From Halorubrum sp. CBA1229 (GTDB lineage Archaea > Halobacteriota > Halobacteria > Halobacteriales > Haloferacaceae), in the NCBI RefSeq assembly GCF_003721435.2, contig NZ_CP054585.1, positions 2,976,001-3,040,000 on the forward strand: 64,000 nucleotides of DNA. Reading direction: 5' to 3'. The notes beneath the pieces were generated by a model. The model had not been told where the DNA came from, did no database searches, and was given only the letters and a program-made list of their open reading frames with translations. The position numbers were made by a program, and so were the translations under genes. Below, one piece after another: positions 43,429 to 52,696 of this stretch (the first letter of the stretch is position 1; each line of letters begins with the position of its first letter).

Positions 43429-44619
43429 TCAGACCTCGAACGCGATCGGGTACTCCGTGAGGTTCTCGTACCCGTCCTCGGTGACGACCACGAGGTCCTC
43501 GATCCGGACGCCGCCGACCTCGGGATCGTACAGGCCCGGCTCGACGGTGATCACGTGGCCGGGCTCCAGCTCGCCCCCGCCGCTCGCGAGCCGGGGGGAC
43601 TCGTGGACGTCGAGGCCGATCCCGTGGCCGGTCGAGTGGATGAACCCCGTCTCCGTCTCGGGGTCGGTGCGGAACGTCGGCTCGCCGGCGTCCTCGTACA
43701 CCTCGCAGGCCGCGGCGTGGACCTCCTCGCCGGTCGCGCCCGGCTCGACCGCGTCGAGCGCGGCGTCGAGCGCGCGCTCGGTGAGGTCGTACCACTCCCG
43801 GAGCGCGGCCGGCGGCTCCCCGACGCAGAACGTCCGGGTCATGTCGGCGTTGTACTTCGTCGCCTTCGACCGGGGGAAAATGTCGACGATGATCGCCTCG
43901 TTCGCCCGGAGCGGGCCGGAGCCGCGGTCGTGGGGGTCGGCCGCCTGCGCGCCGCCGGCGACGATCGTCTCGTCGAGCGCGCAGCCGTGCCGGAGCAGCG
44001 TCACCTCGATCTCCTCGGCGACGCGCTCGCTGGTGAGCGGCTTGCCGTCGACGAGCAGGACGCCCGGCTCAGCGTCGGCCTCGCCGTCGGCGGGCGCGTC
44101 CTCGCCCGCCACGTCCGCGCTCGCCAGCAGCTCCTCTGCGGCGCGCATCGCGGCCCCGTTCGCCCGCTGTGCCTCGCGGATCGCGTCGACCTCCTCGTCG
44201 GTCTTCACGGCGCGGACCTCCCGGAGGAGGTCGTCGCCGTCGACCACGACGTCGATCCCGCGCTCGCGCATCGCGTCGGCGGTCCCGACCGGGCCGCGAG
44301 GCGGCATCGACATCGACTCGACCCCCTTGTCGCGGACGAACGCGGCGTACATGTCGTACCGCTCCTCCCGGCCGCCGTACTCGTAGTCGTAGTCGGCGTG
44401 GCGCTCGACGGTGTCGGCGTCGGCCTCCGCCTGCGCCCGCCCGTACTCCAGCCCGGAGACGAGCGCGTGGACCTCGCCGTCGGCGTACAGCGTCAGGAAC
44501 GGGTCCGGGCCGGTGAACCCGGAGAGGTACAGCTGGTTCGCGTCATCCTGCGACGCGTCGAGCAGGTAGCCGTCGGAATCGAGGGCGGCGAGCGTCTCGT
44601 CGAGGCGAGTCCGGTTCAT
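43429..44619 (-). CDS. M24 family metallopeptidase (Xaa-Pro aminopeptidase-like)
   Basis: 396 residues. The creatinase/prolidase N-terminal domain is at 1-140. The pita-bread catalytic domain contains IIVDIFPRSK (metal Asp), TRTFCVGEP, STGHGIGLDVHE (metal His), VITVEPGLY (metal Glu) and RIEDLVVV (metal Glu). One usual Asp sits in a slightly changed context, but all five ligand positions can be placed. It cleaves Xaa-Pro peptides in the cytoplasm. ATG 44619 (MNRTRLDETLAAL) is preferred over the frame start at 44784. Confidence 0.9.
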   Translation of the reverse strand: MNRTRLDETLAALDSDGYLLDASQDDANQLYLSGFTGPDPFLTLYADGEVHALVSGLEYGRAQAEADADTVERHADYDYEYGGREERYDMYAAFVRDKGVESMSMPPRGPVGTADAMRERGIDVVVDGDDLLREVRAVKTDEEVDAIREAQRANGAAMRAAEELLASADVAGEDAPADGEADAEPGVLLVDGKPLTSERVAEEIEVTLLRHGCALDETIVAGGAQAADPHDRGSGPLRANEAIIVDIFPRSKATKYNADMTRTFCVGEPPAALREWYDLTERALDAALDAVEPGATGEEVHAAACEVYEDAGEPTFRTDPETETGFIHSTGHGIGLDVHESPRLASGGGELEPGHVITVEPGLYDPEVGGVRIEDLVVVTEDGYENLTEYPIAFEV

Positions 44620-44930
44620 ACCGTTCGTGGTCGGCCGATACCCAAATCGGTTGCCCTCGCGGAACCGTTTCCGTCCCGAACCCACCGAGTTTATCACGAA
44701 ATATCTATATAGTGGCGGTCGGCCGACGGTCGACCGCGACCGGACGCGAATTTCGTTCGTGAGAAAACCGGCAACTATCGCCATCAGACGGTTCGAGACG
44801 ACCTCTCGACGTACTTTTCAGATCCGATATCGGCACAAGGATTTAAATGTGTTCAGCCCTTACCTGATAGTGAGGAAACCAACCGAGACGCGTCTCTCGG
44901 TCCCCTCGTTCCCTCCATTTGAACCAACCA
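44620..44930. promoter_or_regulatory. 311-base divergent region upstream of TFB and the M24 peptidase
   Basis: No gene is seen. The stretch 44690-44870 is clearly more AT-rich than its surroundings. Promoter-like elements are ATCTATATAG (44703-44712) and ATTTAAAT (44841-44848); the latter would give TFB a leader of roughly 60 bases instead of a leaderless mRNA. Such a long leader is unusual in this window and may allow translational control. Confidence 0.5.
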
Positions 44931-45902
44931 ATGAGCGAAAACGTTCGAACGTACACGGCGGAGCATGTCGACGACGAGCAGGAGAGCGAGTCGGCCGACG
45001 AGGAACTGCGTTGTCCCGAGTGCGGCGGCCAGCTCGCCACCGACACGGAGCACGGCGAAACGGTGTGTGTCGACTGCGGGCTCGTCGTCGAGGAGGACGA
45101 GATTGACCGCGGGCCGGAGTGGCGCGCGTTCGACTCCAAGGAGAAGGACAGCAAGTCCCGCGTCGGCGCCCCGACGACGAACATGATGCACGACAAGGGG
45201 CTCTCGACGAACATCGGCTGGCAGGACAAGGACGCCTACGGCAAGTCCCTCTCCAGCCGCCAGCGCGAGAAGATGCAGCGGCTCCGCACCTGGAACGAGC
45301 GGTTCCGCACCCGCGACTCCAAGGAGCGGAACCTGAAGCAGGCGCTCGGCGAGATCGACCGCATGGCCTCGGCGCTCGGCCTCCCGGACAACGTCCGCGA
45401 GACCGCCTCGGTCATCTACCGCCGCGCGCTCGACGAGGACCTGCTCCCCGGCCGCTCCATCGAGGGCGTCTCGACGGCCTCGCTGTACGCGGCCGCCCGG
45501 CAGGCCGGCACGCCGCGCAGCCTCGACGAGATCGCGGCCGTCTCCCGCGTCGAGAAGGACGAGATCGCCCGGACGTACCGCTACGTCGTCCGCGAGCTCA
45601 AGCTGGAGATCCAGCCCGCGGACCCCGAGAGCTACGTCCCGCGGTTCGCCTCCGACCTCGGCCTCTCGGACGAGGCCGAGCGCCGCGCCCGGTCGCTGCT
45701 CGACACCGCGAAGTCGCAGGGGATCCACTCCGGCAAGTCGCCGGTCGGCCTCGCGGCCGCCGCCGTCTACGCGGCCTCCCTGCTGGTCAACGAGAAGGTG
45801 ACGCAGAGCGAGGTCAGCGACGTCGCGAACATCAGCGAGGTCACCATCCGGAACCGCTACCACGAGCTGTTGGAGGCCGAGGACGGCGTCGCGCTGAGCT
45901 GA
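44931..45902 (+). CDS. tfb: Transcription initiation factor IIB (TFB)
   Basis: 323-residue general factor that bridges TBP-bound promoters and RNA polymerase. The N-terminal zinc ribbon CPECGGQLATDTEHG...CVDCG (about 26-49) is followed by the B-reader/linker and two cyclin folds: ALGEIDRMASALGLPDNV for the first and ARSLLDTAKSQGIHSGKSP for the second, with GVSTASLYAAARQAG and PVGLAAAAVYAAS as the cyclin repeat signatures. The ATG at 44931 is preferred to the TTG at 44919. Haloarchaea have several TFBs with distinct promoter sets; which one this is cannot be told. Confidence 0.95.
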   Translation: MSENVRTYTAEHVDDEQESESADEELRCPECGGQLATDTEHGETVCVDCGLVVEEDEIDRGPEWRAFDSKEKDSKSRVGAPTTNMMHDKGLSTNIGWQDKDAYGKSLSSRQREKMQRLRTWNERFRTRDSKERNLKQALGEIDRMASALGLPDNVRETASVIYRRALDEDLLPGRSIEGVSTASLYAAARQAGTPRSLDEIAAVSRVEKDEIARTYRYVVRELKLEIQPADPESYVPRFASDLGLSDEAERRARSLLDTAKSQGIHSGKSPVGLAAAAVYAASLLVNEKVTQSEVSDVANISEVTIRNRYHELLEAEDGVALS

Positions 45903-46068
45903 TCGGCGCGCCCGCCCGACCACGTCGACGCTCCGCCTTTTCGTCGTCGACGCACCGCACTTTTGACGCCGGCGCTCCGCCGTTTCTCTCCGAGACCGGA
46001 GCGACCGGACGCCCGGTTTCGACTTCCGTTTTCCGAACGCACAAGCCCTCGCGGGCCGAGCAACGCGT

Positions 46069-46542
46069 ATGGAGACCACCCGTCACTTCACCGCGACGAC
46101 GTACGTCGTCAACGACGGCGCGACCGCGCTCCACGCCCACGACCGGCTCGGGATCCGCCTCCCGCCGGGCGGCCACGTCGACCGCGACGAGCTTCCCCAC
46201 GAGGCGGCGCTCCGCGAGGTCCGCGAGGAGACCGGGCTGGAGGCCGAGCTGGTCGCGACCGAGTCGTCGATCGCGGGACCGAACACCCGCGGGCTCCCGG
46301 AGCCGGCCCACCTCATGCTCCACGACATCAACGTCCGCGAGGACGGATCGGTGGGCCACCAGCACGTCGATCACCTCTACTACGCCCGCGTCGACTCCCG
46401 CGAGATGGCGCCGAACGGCGACGGCGAGGTCGACCCGGACGCGTGGCGCTGGTACGACCCGACCGAGCTGGCCGCGAGCGACCTGCAACAGGACGTGATC
46501 GAGCTCGGCCGCGAGGCGATCGCGACCGTCGGGGACGCGTAG
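46069..46542 (+). CDS. Nudix hydrolase
   Basis: 157-residue Nudix-family pyrophosphohydrolase with a complete box G-x5-E-x7-REVREETGL at about residues 37-59. RLGIRLPPGGHVDRDELPHEA gives the usual lead-in. LMLHDINVREDGSVGHQHVDHLYYAR has several His residues of a subgroup acting on small nucleotides or lipid diphosphates. A single gene between TFB and the coiled-coil protein gene; substrate not predictable. Confidence 0.87.
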   Translation: METTRHFTATTYVVNDGATALHAHDRLGIRLPPGGHVDRDELPHEAALREVREETGLEAELVATESSIAGPNTRGLPEPAHLMLHDINVREDGSVGHQHVDHLYYARVDSREMAPNGDGEVDPDAWRWYDPTELAASDLQQDVIELGREAIATVGDA

Positions 46543-46684
46543 CCGGACGGGGTCTCGAGGGTCGAGCGGGAAAACCGCCGGACAGAGACCCGATCTCGGT
46601 CGGCAGAATCCCGCCCGATCGCTGTCAGACGAGCGTCTCACGGTCCGGAAGGTATTTGGGTCGTTGCAGGCCACATAAACCAAG

Positions 46685-49039
46685 ATGGACGCACAGCGAC
46701 GATCGGAGATCACCGGGTGGGACGCCCGCGAGTTCTCGGGCGGATTCGCCGGGCTCGGGCGCCTCGTCGACCGCGGGTTCTCCGGCGCGGTGACCGACGG
46801 TGCGGCGTGGCTGTTCGTGTTCGAGGGCCGCGTCGTCGGGACGGCCGACGGCGACCTGGACGAGTTCGCGGATGCCTCCGGCACGCTGTACGAGGCCCCC
46901 GAGGCGGTCCTCCCGGTGCTGTTCGCCATGCAGGAGCAGGGCGGCGAGCCGCGGGCGCAGTACTACACGAACGACACCCCGCTCTCGGAGGCGGACCGCA
47001 AGCTCTCGCAGGGCGGGTTCACCGGCTACGTCGAGCTCTCGGAGAACGTGCTCTCCGGCGACTACTACGTCACGTACACCGCCGGCGAGTCGATGGCCGC
47101 CGCGTACGTCGGCAACTCCAGACGGCTGGAGACCGGCGAGAAGGCGTTCTCGCTCGCCGACGACGAGGTCGGCATCTACACCGTCTACGAGGTCGACTTG
47201 GACGTCCGCGAGATTCCGTCCGACAGCGACGCGGGAACGGCCGCGTCCGGGGCGACCGCCACGAGCGATTCGGAGCCGGACGAGCCGGAACCGGACGAGG
47301 GATCGGCGGACGGGGCGACGGCGGACCGGACGGAACCGAGCGACCCAGGTCCGAAACGCAGTCCGGAACCCGAGGACGGTCCGGAGCCCGACGACGTCGC
47401 GTCTGGCGGGCCGACCGCCGTCGACGCGGCCCCGGACGCCGCCGGCGACGACGCGACCCCCGAAACAGCCGGAAGCGACGCGACCGCCGGAAGCGACGCG
47501 ACCGCCGAGAGCCGTGATGGCCCCGGCTCCCGGGCCGAGACCGACCGCGACGACGACCAGTCGCCCGTCGACATCGGCGGGGCGGGCGACCGCGGTGCCG
47601 CGGGCCGACAAAGAAACGAGAGCGAAGCGTCGACCGAAGCCGGCGCCCGGGCGGACGAACCGGCGAGTGATCCCGGCGAGGGAGCCTCCGAAATCGCGCC
47701 CGGCGGCAAGGACGCGACCGCGGCCGGAACCGACTCGGACCGATCCGGAGACGCGACCGACGGAGCGCACCCGAGCGACGACGTGTTCTCCGAGGAGGAG
47801 CAGTGGCGCGAGCAGAAATCGATCCCGGCGCTCGACCCGTCCGAGGCGAGCGACCCGCCGGGCGGCCGCAACGGCGCCGGAAACGCGACCGGGGGCGGCT
47901 CCGGAGGGTCGCGCGACTCGAACGGCGCCGCGGGGCGGAACGAGGCCGGAACGGCCGCGCAGTCAGCGAACGAGCCGTCTCCGGATCCGCGCTCGACCGC
48001 CGAGGCCGGCGCGAACCGGTCGGCCGTGTCGCAGCGCTCTCGGGGGGCCGGCGAGTCGCGCGACGAGGGAACGCGTCGGGAACGCCTTCGGCAGCTGGAG
48101 AGCGCGCTGGAGGAGTCGGAGCGAGAGCGCGAGTCGCTGGCGGCTGAGTTGGACGAGGTCGCCGCGGAGCGCGACGACATCGAGGGCGAGCGCGACGAGC
48201 TGGCGACGGAGGTCGACCGCCTCGAGTCGGAGGTCTCGACGCTCCGCGAGGAGCGGGATCGGCTCCGCAACGAGCTCGCCGCGGCCCGGGAGCGGCTTCC
48301 CGAGAGCGACCGCTCGCTCTCGCCCGCGGAGGCCCGGAGCGGGACGAACCTCTTCGTCAGGTACGACTCCAAGGGCGGGGCGACGCTGGAGGACGCCCAC
48401 GACGGCACCGTGGACCGCGACATGCTCCGCGAGAACCTCCGGATCGAGCACCACACGAGCTTCGAGACGGACGGGCTCTCGGTCGACGGCCGACCGTACG
48501 AGGAGTTCCTGCGGGACACGATCGAGTACGGGTTCACGCGCTGGCTCGTCGAGGACCTGCCGTTCGAGGTGAGCGGGACCGGCAATCAGAGCGTCCTCCG
48601 CGACCTCTACGACGCGATCCCCGAAGTCGACCGCGCGGAGATCGGCGGCTCGGTGTCGATCGCGATCCGCGAGAACGGCGAGGAGACGCGCGAGCAGCGC
48701 GCGTTCGATCTCGTCTTGCGCGACCGGATGGGGAACCCGCTGTTCGTCGCCGACCTCAACGACAGCCGGGACCCGACCGCCGAGGGGACGCTGGAGTCCC
48801 TCGTGAGCAACGGCCGCGACATCGCCGAGTCGAACGACTCGTTCGCGGGGGCGTTCGCGGTGACGGAGAGCTTCTTCGAGCCGGGCGCGTTAGAGACCGC
48901 GAGCGACGCCGTCGGCGGCGGGCTGTTCAGCCGGTCCAAGCGCGCGAGCTTCGTGAAGCTCTCGCGCAAGCAGGGGTACCACCTCTGTCTGGTCGAGGCC
49001 CGTGACGGCGGGTTCCACATGACCGTGCCCGACCTGTAG
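46685..49039 (+). CDS. Large haloarchaeal protein: N-terminal domain, acidic linker, coiled coil, C-terminal domain
   Basis: 784 residues, uncharacterised (DUF7527-like by memory). Residues 1-185 form a conserved domain (AWLFVFEGRVVGTADGDLDEFAD begins a beta-rich part; GYVELSENVLSGDYYVTYTAG repeats the style). Residues 190-455 are a low-complexity Asp/Glu/Gly/Ser/Thr/Pro linker. Residues 460-545 are a heptad coiled coil (RLRQLESALEESERERESLA). Residues 560-784 are a second globular domain containing FDLVLRDRMGNPLFVADLND, reminiscent of a restriction-endonuclease-like fold but without the catalytic Lys. No membrane helix. A scaffold or chromosome-associated role is conceivable; unproven. Confidence 0.85.
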   Translation: MDAQRRSEITGWDAREFSGGFAGLGRLVDRGFSGAVTDGAAWLFVFEGRVVGTADGDLDEFADASGTLYEAPEAVLPVLFAMQEQGGEPRAQYYTNDTPLSEADRKLSQGGFTGYVELSENVLSGDYYVTYTAGESMAAAYVGNSRRLETGEKAFSLADDEVGIYTVYEVDLDVREIPSDSDAGTAASGATATSDSEPDEPEPDEGSADGATADRTEPSDPGPKRSPEPEDGPEPDDVASGGPTAVDAAPDAAGDDATPETAGSDATAGSDATAESRDGPGSRAETDRDDDQSPVDIGGAGDRGAAGRQRNESEASTEAGARADEPASDPGEGASEIAPGGKDATAAGTDSDRSGDATDGAHPSDDVFSEEEQWREQKSIPALDPSEASDPPGGRNGAGNATGGGSGGSRDSNGAAGRNEAGTAAQSANEPSPDPRSTAEAGANRSAVSQRSRGAGESRDEGTRRERLRQLESALEESERERESLAAELDEVAAERDDIEGERDELATEVDRLESEVSTLREERDRLRNELAAARERLPESDRSLSPAEARSGTNLFVRYDSKGGATLEDAHDGTVDRDMLRENLRIEHHTSFETDGLSVDGRPYEEFLRDTIEYGFTRWLVEDLPFEVSGTGNQSVLRDLYDAIPEVDRAEIGGSVSIAIRENGEETREQRAFDLVLRDRMGNPLFVADLNDSRDPTAEGTLESLVSNGRDIAESNDSFAGAFAVTESFFEPGALETASDAVGGGLFSRSKRASFVKLSRKQGYHLCLVEARDGGFHMTVPDL

Positions 49040-49206
49040 AGCGGTCCGCAGAACGGGACGTTTGACGAGGATCAGTCAGCGAGCGGTAACGGATGATTCC
49101 TTTCGCAACGCGAGGCGATACCGACCGGACACGGGACGCTCCCGGCTGCGTCCGACCGCGGTCAAAACGCGGACTCCCGGCGGGCGAGGCGTACGAACGA
49201 GGGCGT

Positions 49207-49512
49207 TCAGTTCTCGAGTTCGGCGGCGTCGTCGATCCGCATGGAGCCGAGCTTCTCGACCGTCTCGTCGAGCTTCTCGTCGAGTTCGTCGACGAACTCG
49301 TGGGTCCGCTCGGTGGTGATCGCGCCCTGGCTGGACGGCTCGATGAGGTTCTCCTCCTCGAGCACGCGCAGCGAGTAGCGGACCTTGTGGTGGGGGTAGC
49401 CGGTCTCGTTCGACATCTTCACGATGCCGATCGGTTCGTTTTCGATGACCATTCGCAGAACCTGGAGGTGGCGTTCCAGCATGTCTACCTCCTTCTCTAG
49501 TCGATCTATCAT
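49207..49512 (-). CDS. Small winged-helix transcriptional regulator, divergent from purA
   Basis: 101 residues. The N-terminal helix (DRLEKEVDMLERHLQVLRMV) is a likely dimer coiled coil, followed by a winged HTH: GIVKMSNETGYPHHKVRYSLRVLEEENL. The wing and C-terminal helix (DELDEKLDETVEKLGSM) close the fold. ATG 49512 is supported by TTTTAAA on the minus strand (49540-49546), 28 bases upstream; the longer frame to 49860 would run into the purA gene. Conserved next to purA in relatives as I recall; regulation of purine synthesis is only a guess. Confidence 0.82.
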   Translation of the reverse strand: MIDRLEKEVDMLERHLQVLRMVIENEPIGIVKMSNETGYPHHKVRYSLRVLEEENLIEPSSQGAITTERTHEFVDELDEKLDETVEKLGSMRIDDAAELEN

Positions 49513-49816
49513 GGCACATGTTAACTCGTCATGCCCCGGTTTAAAAGTTGCTGTCGGCGACGGGGGCGGAGTCGCTCGATCCGGCGCTTTGACGTGGGAG
49601 TAGTTAACGTGTTCGATCGCTTCGACGACGACGGCCTTCGCGACCCGCCCGGACCGCCCGACTGAGACCGGTGACGGCGACCACGCGCGGGCGGAGAGCG
49701 ACCGCACGAACGGGCACATCTCACTCGGCCGTGCCTCGATGTGATGCACGTCTGTGGGGTAAGACCGACGACGGACCGTAATCGGTTTTACCCCCCGGCC
49801 GGAACCTCCGGGCCGT
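49513..49816. promoter_or_regulatory. 304-base divergent promoter region of the wHTH gene and purA
   Basis: No gene is seen. The boxes are TTTAAAA (49540-49546, minus strand) for the regulator gene and GGTTTTAC (49784-49791, plus strand) 26-33 bases before the purA ATG. AGTTAACG near 49600 is a further AT-rich patch. A regulator binding here could control both directions. Confidence 0.5.
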
Positions 49817-51166
49817 ATGACACTCACCATCGTCGGCTCCCAGCTGGGTGACGAGGGCAAGGGCGCGCTCGTCGACCGGTGGGGAGGGGACGCGGACGTC
49901 GTAGTCCGTTATCAGGGCGGCGACAACGCCGGCCACACCGTCGTCGAGGGGGGCGCGGAGTACAAGCTCTCGCTGGTACCGAGCGGCGCCGTCCGGGGCA
50001 CGGTCGGCGTCTTGGGCAACGGCTGCGTCGTCAACCCGCGCACGCTGTTCACCGAGATCGACGACCTGCGCGATCGCGGGCTCGACCCCGACGTGCGGGT
50101 CGCCCGGCGCGCGCATGTCATCATGCCGTACCACCGCGTGCTGGACGGGATCGAAGAGGAAATCAAGGCGGACGACGACGCCGGCGACGAGGTCGGCACG
50201 ACCGGCCGCGGCATCGGCCCGACGTACGAGGACAAGGCCGGGCGGCGAGGGGTTCGGATCGCCGACCTGCTCGACCCCGACGTGCTCCGCGAGAAGCTGG
50301 AGTACGCCGTCCCGCAGAAGCGCGCGCTCGTCGAGGACGTGTACGGGCTCGACCTCGATGACGACCGCGCCGAGGCGTTCGACGTCGACGCGCTCCACGA
50401 GGAGTTCGCCGCGATCGGCGAGCGCCTCGCTGACGAGGGGATGACCGTCAACTGCAGCGACTACCTCTACCGCCGCCGCGAGGCGGGCGACCGGATCCTG
50501 TTCGAGGGCGCACAGGGGACCCACATCGACGTCGACCACGGGAACTACCCGTTCGTCACGTCCTCGAATCCGACCGCCGGCGGCGCGGCGGTCGGTTCAG
50601 GAGTGGGCGTCACGACCGTCGGCGACGGCGAGGTCGTCGGCATCGTGAAGGCGTACCTCTCGCGGGTCGGCGAGGGACCGATGCCGACCGAGCTCGACGG
50701 CGACGCCGACGAGGAGGCGCTCGCCGACGACATCCGCGAGAAGGGCGGCGAGTTCGGTACCGTGACGGGTCGCCCGCGCCGGATCGGGTGGCTCGACCTC
50801 CCGATGCTCCGCCACGCCGCGCGCGTCTCCGGCTTCACGGGCGTCGCGGTCAACCACGTCGACGTGCTCGCCGGGCTCGACGAGCTGAAGGTGTGTACCG
50901 GCTACGAGCTCGATGGTGAAGAGATCGACACCGTCCCCACCACGACCGACCGATGGGAGCGGTGCGAACCGGTGTACGAGTCGCTCGACACCTGGGAGGA
51001 GTTCGACTCGGCCGCGGTCGCCGAGGGCGGCTACGACGCGCTCCCCGAGCCGGCGCGCGAGTACCTGGAGCTCGTCGCCGACGAGATCGACACGCCCGTC
51101 TACGCGGTCGGCGTCGGTCCCGACCGCGAGGAGACGGTCGAACTCGTGAACCCGTTCGACGAGTAG
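49817..51166 (+). CDS. purA: Adenylosuccinate synthetase
   Basis: 449-residue GTP-dependent ligase joining IMP and aspartate, the first step from IMP to AMP. IVGSQLGDEGKGALVDRWG carries the phosphate-binding loop and catalytic Asp; QGGDNAGHTVV is the IMP-side motif with the catalytic His. GRGIGPTYEDKAGRRGVRI, FEGAQGTHIDVDHGNYPFV and EFGTVTGRPRRIGWLDL follow in family order. Length is slightly above bacterial PurA. The TATA box is 27 bases upstream, leaderless. Acts in the cytoplasm. Confidence 0.96.
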   Translation: MTLTIVGSQLGDEGKGALVDRWGGDADVVVRYQGGDNAGHTVVEGGAEYKLSLVPSGAVRGTVGVLGNGCVVNPRTLFTEIDDLRDRGLDPDVRVARRAHVIMPYHRVLDGIEEEIKADDDAGDEVGTTGRGIGPTYEDKAGRRGVRIADLLDPDVLREKLEYAVPQKRALVEDVYGLDLDDDRAEAFDVDALHEEFAAIGERLADEGMTVNCSDYLYRRREAGDRILFEGAQGTHIDVDHGNYPFVTSSNPTAGGAAVGSGVGVTTVGDGEVVGIVKAYLSRVGEGPMPTELDGDADEEALADDIREKGGEFGTVTGRPRRIGWLDLPMLRHAARVSGFTGVAVNHVDVLAGLDELKVCTGYELDGEEIDTVPTTTDRWERCEPVYESLDTWEEFDSAAVAEGGYDALPEPAREYLELVADEIDTPVYAVGVGPDREETVELVNPFDE

Positions 51167-51199
51167 CGGACCGAGCGACCTTTTTTAAACGATCCGCCG

Positions 51200-52066
51200 C
51201 TACGCCTGCGGGTCGACGTCGTTCAACGCGCGCACGTCCTCGTCCGTCAGCGACAGCTCCGCGGCGGCGACGTTCGATTCGAGGTGCTCGACGCTCGACG
51301 TGCCCGGGATCGGGAGCGTCACGTCGGAGTGCTCTAAGAGCCACGCGAGCGCGACCTGCCGCGGCGTCGCGTCGCGACGGCCGGCCACCTCGCCGAGCGC
51401 CTCCGCGACGCCCTCCTCGTCGACCGTGTACATCGGCCCCCACGGGATGAAGCCGACGCCGCTGCGCTCGCAGGCCCGCAAGACGTCCTCGTCGTCGCGA
51501 TGGCCGACGTTGTACCGGTTCTGGACGGTGGCGACGTCGACGATCTCCGTCGCGGTCTCCAGCTGTTCGACGGTGACGTTCGAGAGCCCGACGTGGGCGA
51601 TCTGGCCGGCGTCTTTCATCTCCGCGAACGCGTGGACGGACGCCTCGAAGTCGGTGTCGGGGTCAGGACGATGGTACTGATAGAGGTCGATGGTGTCGGT
51701 GCCGAGCCGGTCGAGGCTACACAGCACCTGGTTTTTCAGGAAGTCCGGGTCGCCGTGGGGGAGCCAGTCGCCCTCGCGGTTGCGGAGCAGTCCGGCCTTC
51801 GAGGCGACGACCACGTCGTCGGGGTCGCCGAGCGCTTCGCCGATCAGCCGCTCCGAGACGCCCGGCCCGTAGGAGTCGGCGGTGTCGACGAAGTCGACGC
51901 CGAGCTCGACGGCGCGCTGGAGCACAGCCTTGGCCTCGTCCTCGTCGTCGGGTCGGCCGATGATGTCCTCGCCGGTGATCCGCATCGCGCCGAAACCGAG
52001 GCGGTTGACGGTCAGCTCGCCGCCGATGTCGAACGTGTCGCTCCGGTCGGTAGTGTCTGAAGTCAT
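51200..52066 (-). CDS. Aldo/keto reductase
   Basis: 288-residue NAD(P)H-dependent (alpha/beta)8 reductase. The catalytic Asp and Tyr are in FVDTADSYGPG, the Lys in VVASKAGLL and the His in YQYHRPD, so the tetrad is complete. WLLEHSDVTLPIPGTSSVEHLESN is the cofactor phosphate-binding end. Preferred start ATG 52066; the upstream extension is antisense to the Lrp gene. It converges on purA. The aldehyde or ketone substrate is unknown. Confidence 0.91.
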   Translation of the reverse strand: MTSDTTDRSDTFDIGGELTVNRLGFGAMRITGEDIIGRPDDEDEAKAVLQRAVELGVDFVDTADSYGPGVSERLIGEALGDPDDVVVASKAGLLRNREGDWLPHGDPDFLKNQVLCSLDRLGTDTIDLYQYHRPDPDTDFEASVHAFAEMKDAGQIAHVGLSNVTVEQLETATEIVDVATVQNRYNVGHRDDEDVLRACERSGVGFIPWGPMYTVDEEGVAEALGEVAGRRDATPRQVALAWLLEHSDVTLPIPGTSSVEHLESNVAAAELSLTDEDVRALNDVDPQA

Positions 52067-52207
52067 GGTCGGCCAGTCGCGGGCCGCGCCCAAAGTCGTG
52101 GGGATGGCGGAAGGATCGTCGCCGGAGGAGCGCGGTCCGCCCTCCGGCGCGCTCGCCCGTCTTGCGCACGTCGCTACTAATAAACCGCCCCCGTGCGATC
52201 GGAGGGT

Positions 52208-52696
52208 ATGGACGCCGAGCGCGAGGTACTCGACGTGTTGGCGCGGAACGCCCGCGAGGACATCGACGACATCGCGGCCCAGACGGGCCTCGACGCGGAG
52301 GCGGTAGCGGACGCGATCGACGCGCTGGAGGCGGACAACGTGGTCCACGGCTACCAGGCGGTCGTCGACTGGGACCGCGTCGACGAGGGGAAGATCCGGG
52401 CGGTCGTCGAGATCAACGTCGAGCTCGACCGCGAGACCGGCTACGAGCAGGTCGCCGACCGGATCGCGAAGTTCCCCGCGGTCGACGCCCTCCACCTCGT
52501 CTCCGGGGACTACGACTTCGCCGTCGAGGTGCTCGGCGAGACGATGCAGGACGTCTCGCGGTTCATCTCCGAGCAGGTCGCGCCCATGCCGGAGGTCACC
52601 CAGACGGTGACCCACTACATCATGGAGACCTACAAGGACGGCGGGATTCGGTTCGAGGACGGCGACGACGACGACCGCCTCTCCGTGTCGCCATGA
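52208..52696 (+). CDS. Lrp/AsnC family transcriptional regulator
   Basis: 162 residues. The N-terminal HTH (REVLDVLARNAREDIDDIAAQ, EAVADAIDALEADNVVHGY) and C-terminal RAM/ligand domain (VVEINVELDRETGYEQVADRI, ALHLVSGDYDFAVEV) are both complete. TACTAATAAA (52175-52184) is 24-33 bases before ATG 52208. The stop overlaps the aminotransferase start (ATGA), so both are made together; this suggests the regulator senses the amino acid handled by the enzyme and feeds back on the operon. Confidence 0.92.
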   Translation: MDAEREVLDVLARNAREDIDDIAAQTGLDAEAVADAIDALEADNVVHGYQAVVDWDRVDEGKIRAVVEINVELDRETGYEQVADRIAKFPAVDALHLVSGDYDFAVEVLGETMQDVSRFISEQVAPMPEVTQTVTHYIMETYKDGGIRFEDGDDDDRLSVSP

